Positions 33,633-34,461 of a stretch of 34,461 bases of DNA are shown in pieces. The position numbers were made by a program, and so were the translations under genes. Under the pieces are notes generated by a model. It saw nothing but the letters and a program-made list of their open reading frames with translations, had not been told where the DNA came from and searched no databases. The stretch's first letter is position 1. Each line of letters starts with the position of its first letter. The DNA comes from Muribaculaceae bacterium. Its GTDB lineage: Bacteria > Pseudomonadota > Alphaproteobacteria > Rs-D84. Where the stretch lies: contig JAMPEH010000014.1 in NCBI GenBank assembly GCA_023665245.1, positions 1-34,461 on the forward strand. Direction: 5' to 3'.

Positions 33633-34220
33633 TTAACAACACTCCTTTATATATCTATGTAATGTTATCCAAGAACAGCCCATCAGGCGAGCAATTTCAG
33701 CTTTAGAGACATTTTTATCGAGCAATTCTTTGATTTTGTTGTGTTTCTTTTGGAGCTTTTTATATGTAAAGCCACGAGGGCGTCCGAGATGTATTCCTTC
33801 GTCTTTTAAGCGTTGAAGTGAGTTTTTTGTCCGTTCCGAGATGAGTTGGCGCTCAATTTCACTAGCAAGACTAAAAGCAAATGCTAAAACCTTGCTTTGT
33901 ATATCTGAGCCAAGGCGATAATTCTCTTTCAATGTCCAAATTTGACAGTCATTTTCTAGGCAATGTTGCAAAATTCCCATTACTTCAAGTAGGTTACGCC
34001 CCAATCGTGATAACTCTGTCGCAATAAGAATATCACCTTTTTTAAGCTTTTTAAGCAATTTTCCAAGCTTTCTATCTGTTAGAGGTTTACGTGAAGAGAT
34101 GGTTTCATCTATCCATTTATCAATCTGAATATCGTGTTTTTGGCTGTAGGTTAAAATTTCGTGCTTTTGATTTTCAACATTTTGATGGTCGGTACTGACC
34201 CTAATATATGCGTAGTACAT
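33633..34220 (-). CDS. Small serine recombinase (Hin-like invertase), copy 2, next to an invertible segment
   Basis: A 195-residue invertase/resolvase: Y-A-Y-I-R-V-S-T with S9, E-L-S-R-L-G-R-N-L, the long E helix, the hinge G-R-P-R-G and the C-terminal HTH V-S-K-A-E-I-A-R-L-M-G-C. ATG 34220 has AAGGA 8 bases upstream; a seven-codon extension to 34241 lacks one. It is a close relative of the protein at 29078-29671 but transcribed in the opposite direction. The region upstream of its start is a 109-bp segment bounded by 32-bp inverted repeats carrying promoter-like sequence, so it probably inverts that segment and thereby may switch its own promoter. All catalytic residues are present. Confidence 0.93.
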   Translation of the reverse strand: MYYAYIRVSTDHQNVENQKHEILTYSQKHDIQIDKWIDETISSRKPLTDRKLGKLLKKLKKGDILIATELSRLGRNLLEVMGILQHCLENDCQIWTLKENYRLGSDIQSKVLAFAFSLASEIERQLISERTKNSLQRLKDEGIHLGRPRGFTYKKLQKKHNKIKELLDKNVSKAEIARLMGCSWITLHRYIKECC

Positions 34221-34288
34221 AAAAAAAATCCTTATAATCATTAACTTCTAATTATAAGAACTATCAAAACCTTAGCTAAAACCGATAC

Positions 34289-34320
34289 TAAAAATAAACG
34301 CTATGCAAAAATGACCGTTT
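34289..34320 (+). repeat. Left arm of 32-bp inverted repeat bounding the invertible segment
   Basis: Perfect reverse complement of 34430-34461. The arm begins CTAAAAATAAACGC and ends ATGACCGTT. It lies 69 bases upstream of the invertase start. Confidence 0.95.
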
Positions 34321-34330
34321 AAATGTTATG

Positions 34331-34359
34331 GTTATACCTATTAGCTTGAATAATTTAAA
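34331..34359 (-). promoter_or_regulatory. Candidate promoter inside the invertible segment, directed at the invertase
   Basis: On the minus strand TTTAAA (34354-34359) and TATAAC (34331-34336) are 17 bases apart, pointing through the left repeat arm to the invertase at 34220. On the plus strand a perfect TATAAT at 34402-34407, with a poor -35, points out of the window. Inversion would exchange which side each serves. Confidence 0.45.
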
Positions 34360-34429
34360 ATTGCAAGATTTTTTTTATTTTTCTTGGTTTTATTCATAAT
34401 TTATAATCCGTTTATTCTTTTTCTACAAA

Positions 34430-34461
34430 AACGGTCATTTTTGCATAGCGTTTATTTTTAG
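34430..34461 (-). repeat. Right arm of 32-bp inverted repeat (reaches window end)
   Basis: Perfect reverse complement of 34289-34320, ending exactly at the last base of the window, so the arm may extend further. The spacer between the arms is 34321-34429 (109 bp). Confidence 0.95.

Overview
This is an AT-rich accessory region made almost entirely of restriction, other anti-phage and DNA-rearrangement genes. It contains no rRNA, tRNA or core metabolic genes that I can see. A clear DUF3768 protein, a broken DUF1737-like gene, two ankyrin-repeat proteins and the low GC content suggest an AT-rich, probably host- or gut-associated alphaproteobacterium. That placement is an inference from family distribution, not from a marker gene.

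Layout. (1) 1-8.6 kb is a phase-variable type I restriction-modification locus: hsdR, hsdM and hsdS on the minus strand, a silent hsdS specificity cassette facing it, a tyrosine recombinase, and a two-gene unit (DUF3800 protein plus companion). A perfect 96-bp inverted repeat (2348-2443 and 3410-3505) links the expressed and silent specificity halves with exact mirror symmetry, so inversion would swap the second recognition domain in frame. A third repeat copy runs off the left edge. (2) 8.8-12.8 kb has a lone DUF234-type ATPase, then a large serine recombinase with two small genes. (3) 13.3-18.9 kb is an integrative-element-like segment: a pentapeptide/HTH gene split by an amber codon, a GIY-YIG/DUF4357 protein, a short tyrosine recombinase, a broken DUF1737 gene, DUF3768 and two ankyrin proteins. 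(4) 18.9-20.0 kb is an AT-rich region with a 22-bp-periodic direct-repeat array directly upstream of a winged-helix/coiled-coil protein, resembling a replication, partition or operator locus. (5) 28.8 down to 20.0 kb is a long minus-strand defence run: a methyltransferase split over two overlapping genes, a 1103-residue GIY-YIG/SF2-helicase protein with a degenerate methyltransferase-like C-terminus, an AAA ATPase plus RloB pair (AbiL/RloAB type), and a decayed reverse transcriptase. (6) 29.1-34.5 kb holds two closely related, oppositely oriented small serine recombinases flanking an unusual nuclease-ATPase gene (PD-(D/E)XK plus P-loop NTPase) and recombinase remnants. At the right edge a 32-bp perfect inverted repeat encloses a 109-bp segment with promoter-like sequences, consistent with an invertible promoter next to its own invertase.

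How it works together: the window looks like a defence island with at least two DNA-inversion switches. One probably changes type I specificity and the other probably switches transcription of a gene beyond the right edge. Several genes (reverse transcriptase, DUF1737 protein, pentapeptide/HTH protein, integrase remnants) carry inactivating lesions, showing turnover. The best candidates for something undescribed are the GIY-YIG helicase with split methyltransferase, the PD-(D/E)XK-ATPase with its small partner, and the two inversion switches. All functional statements come from reading motifs by eye.
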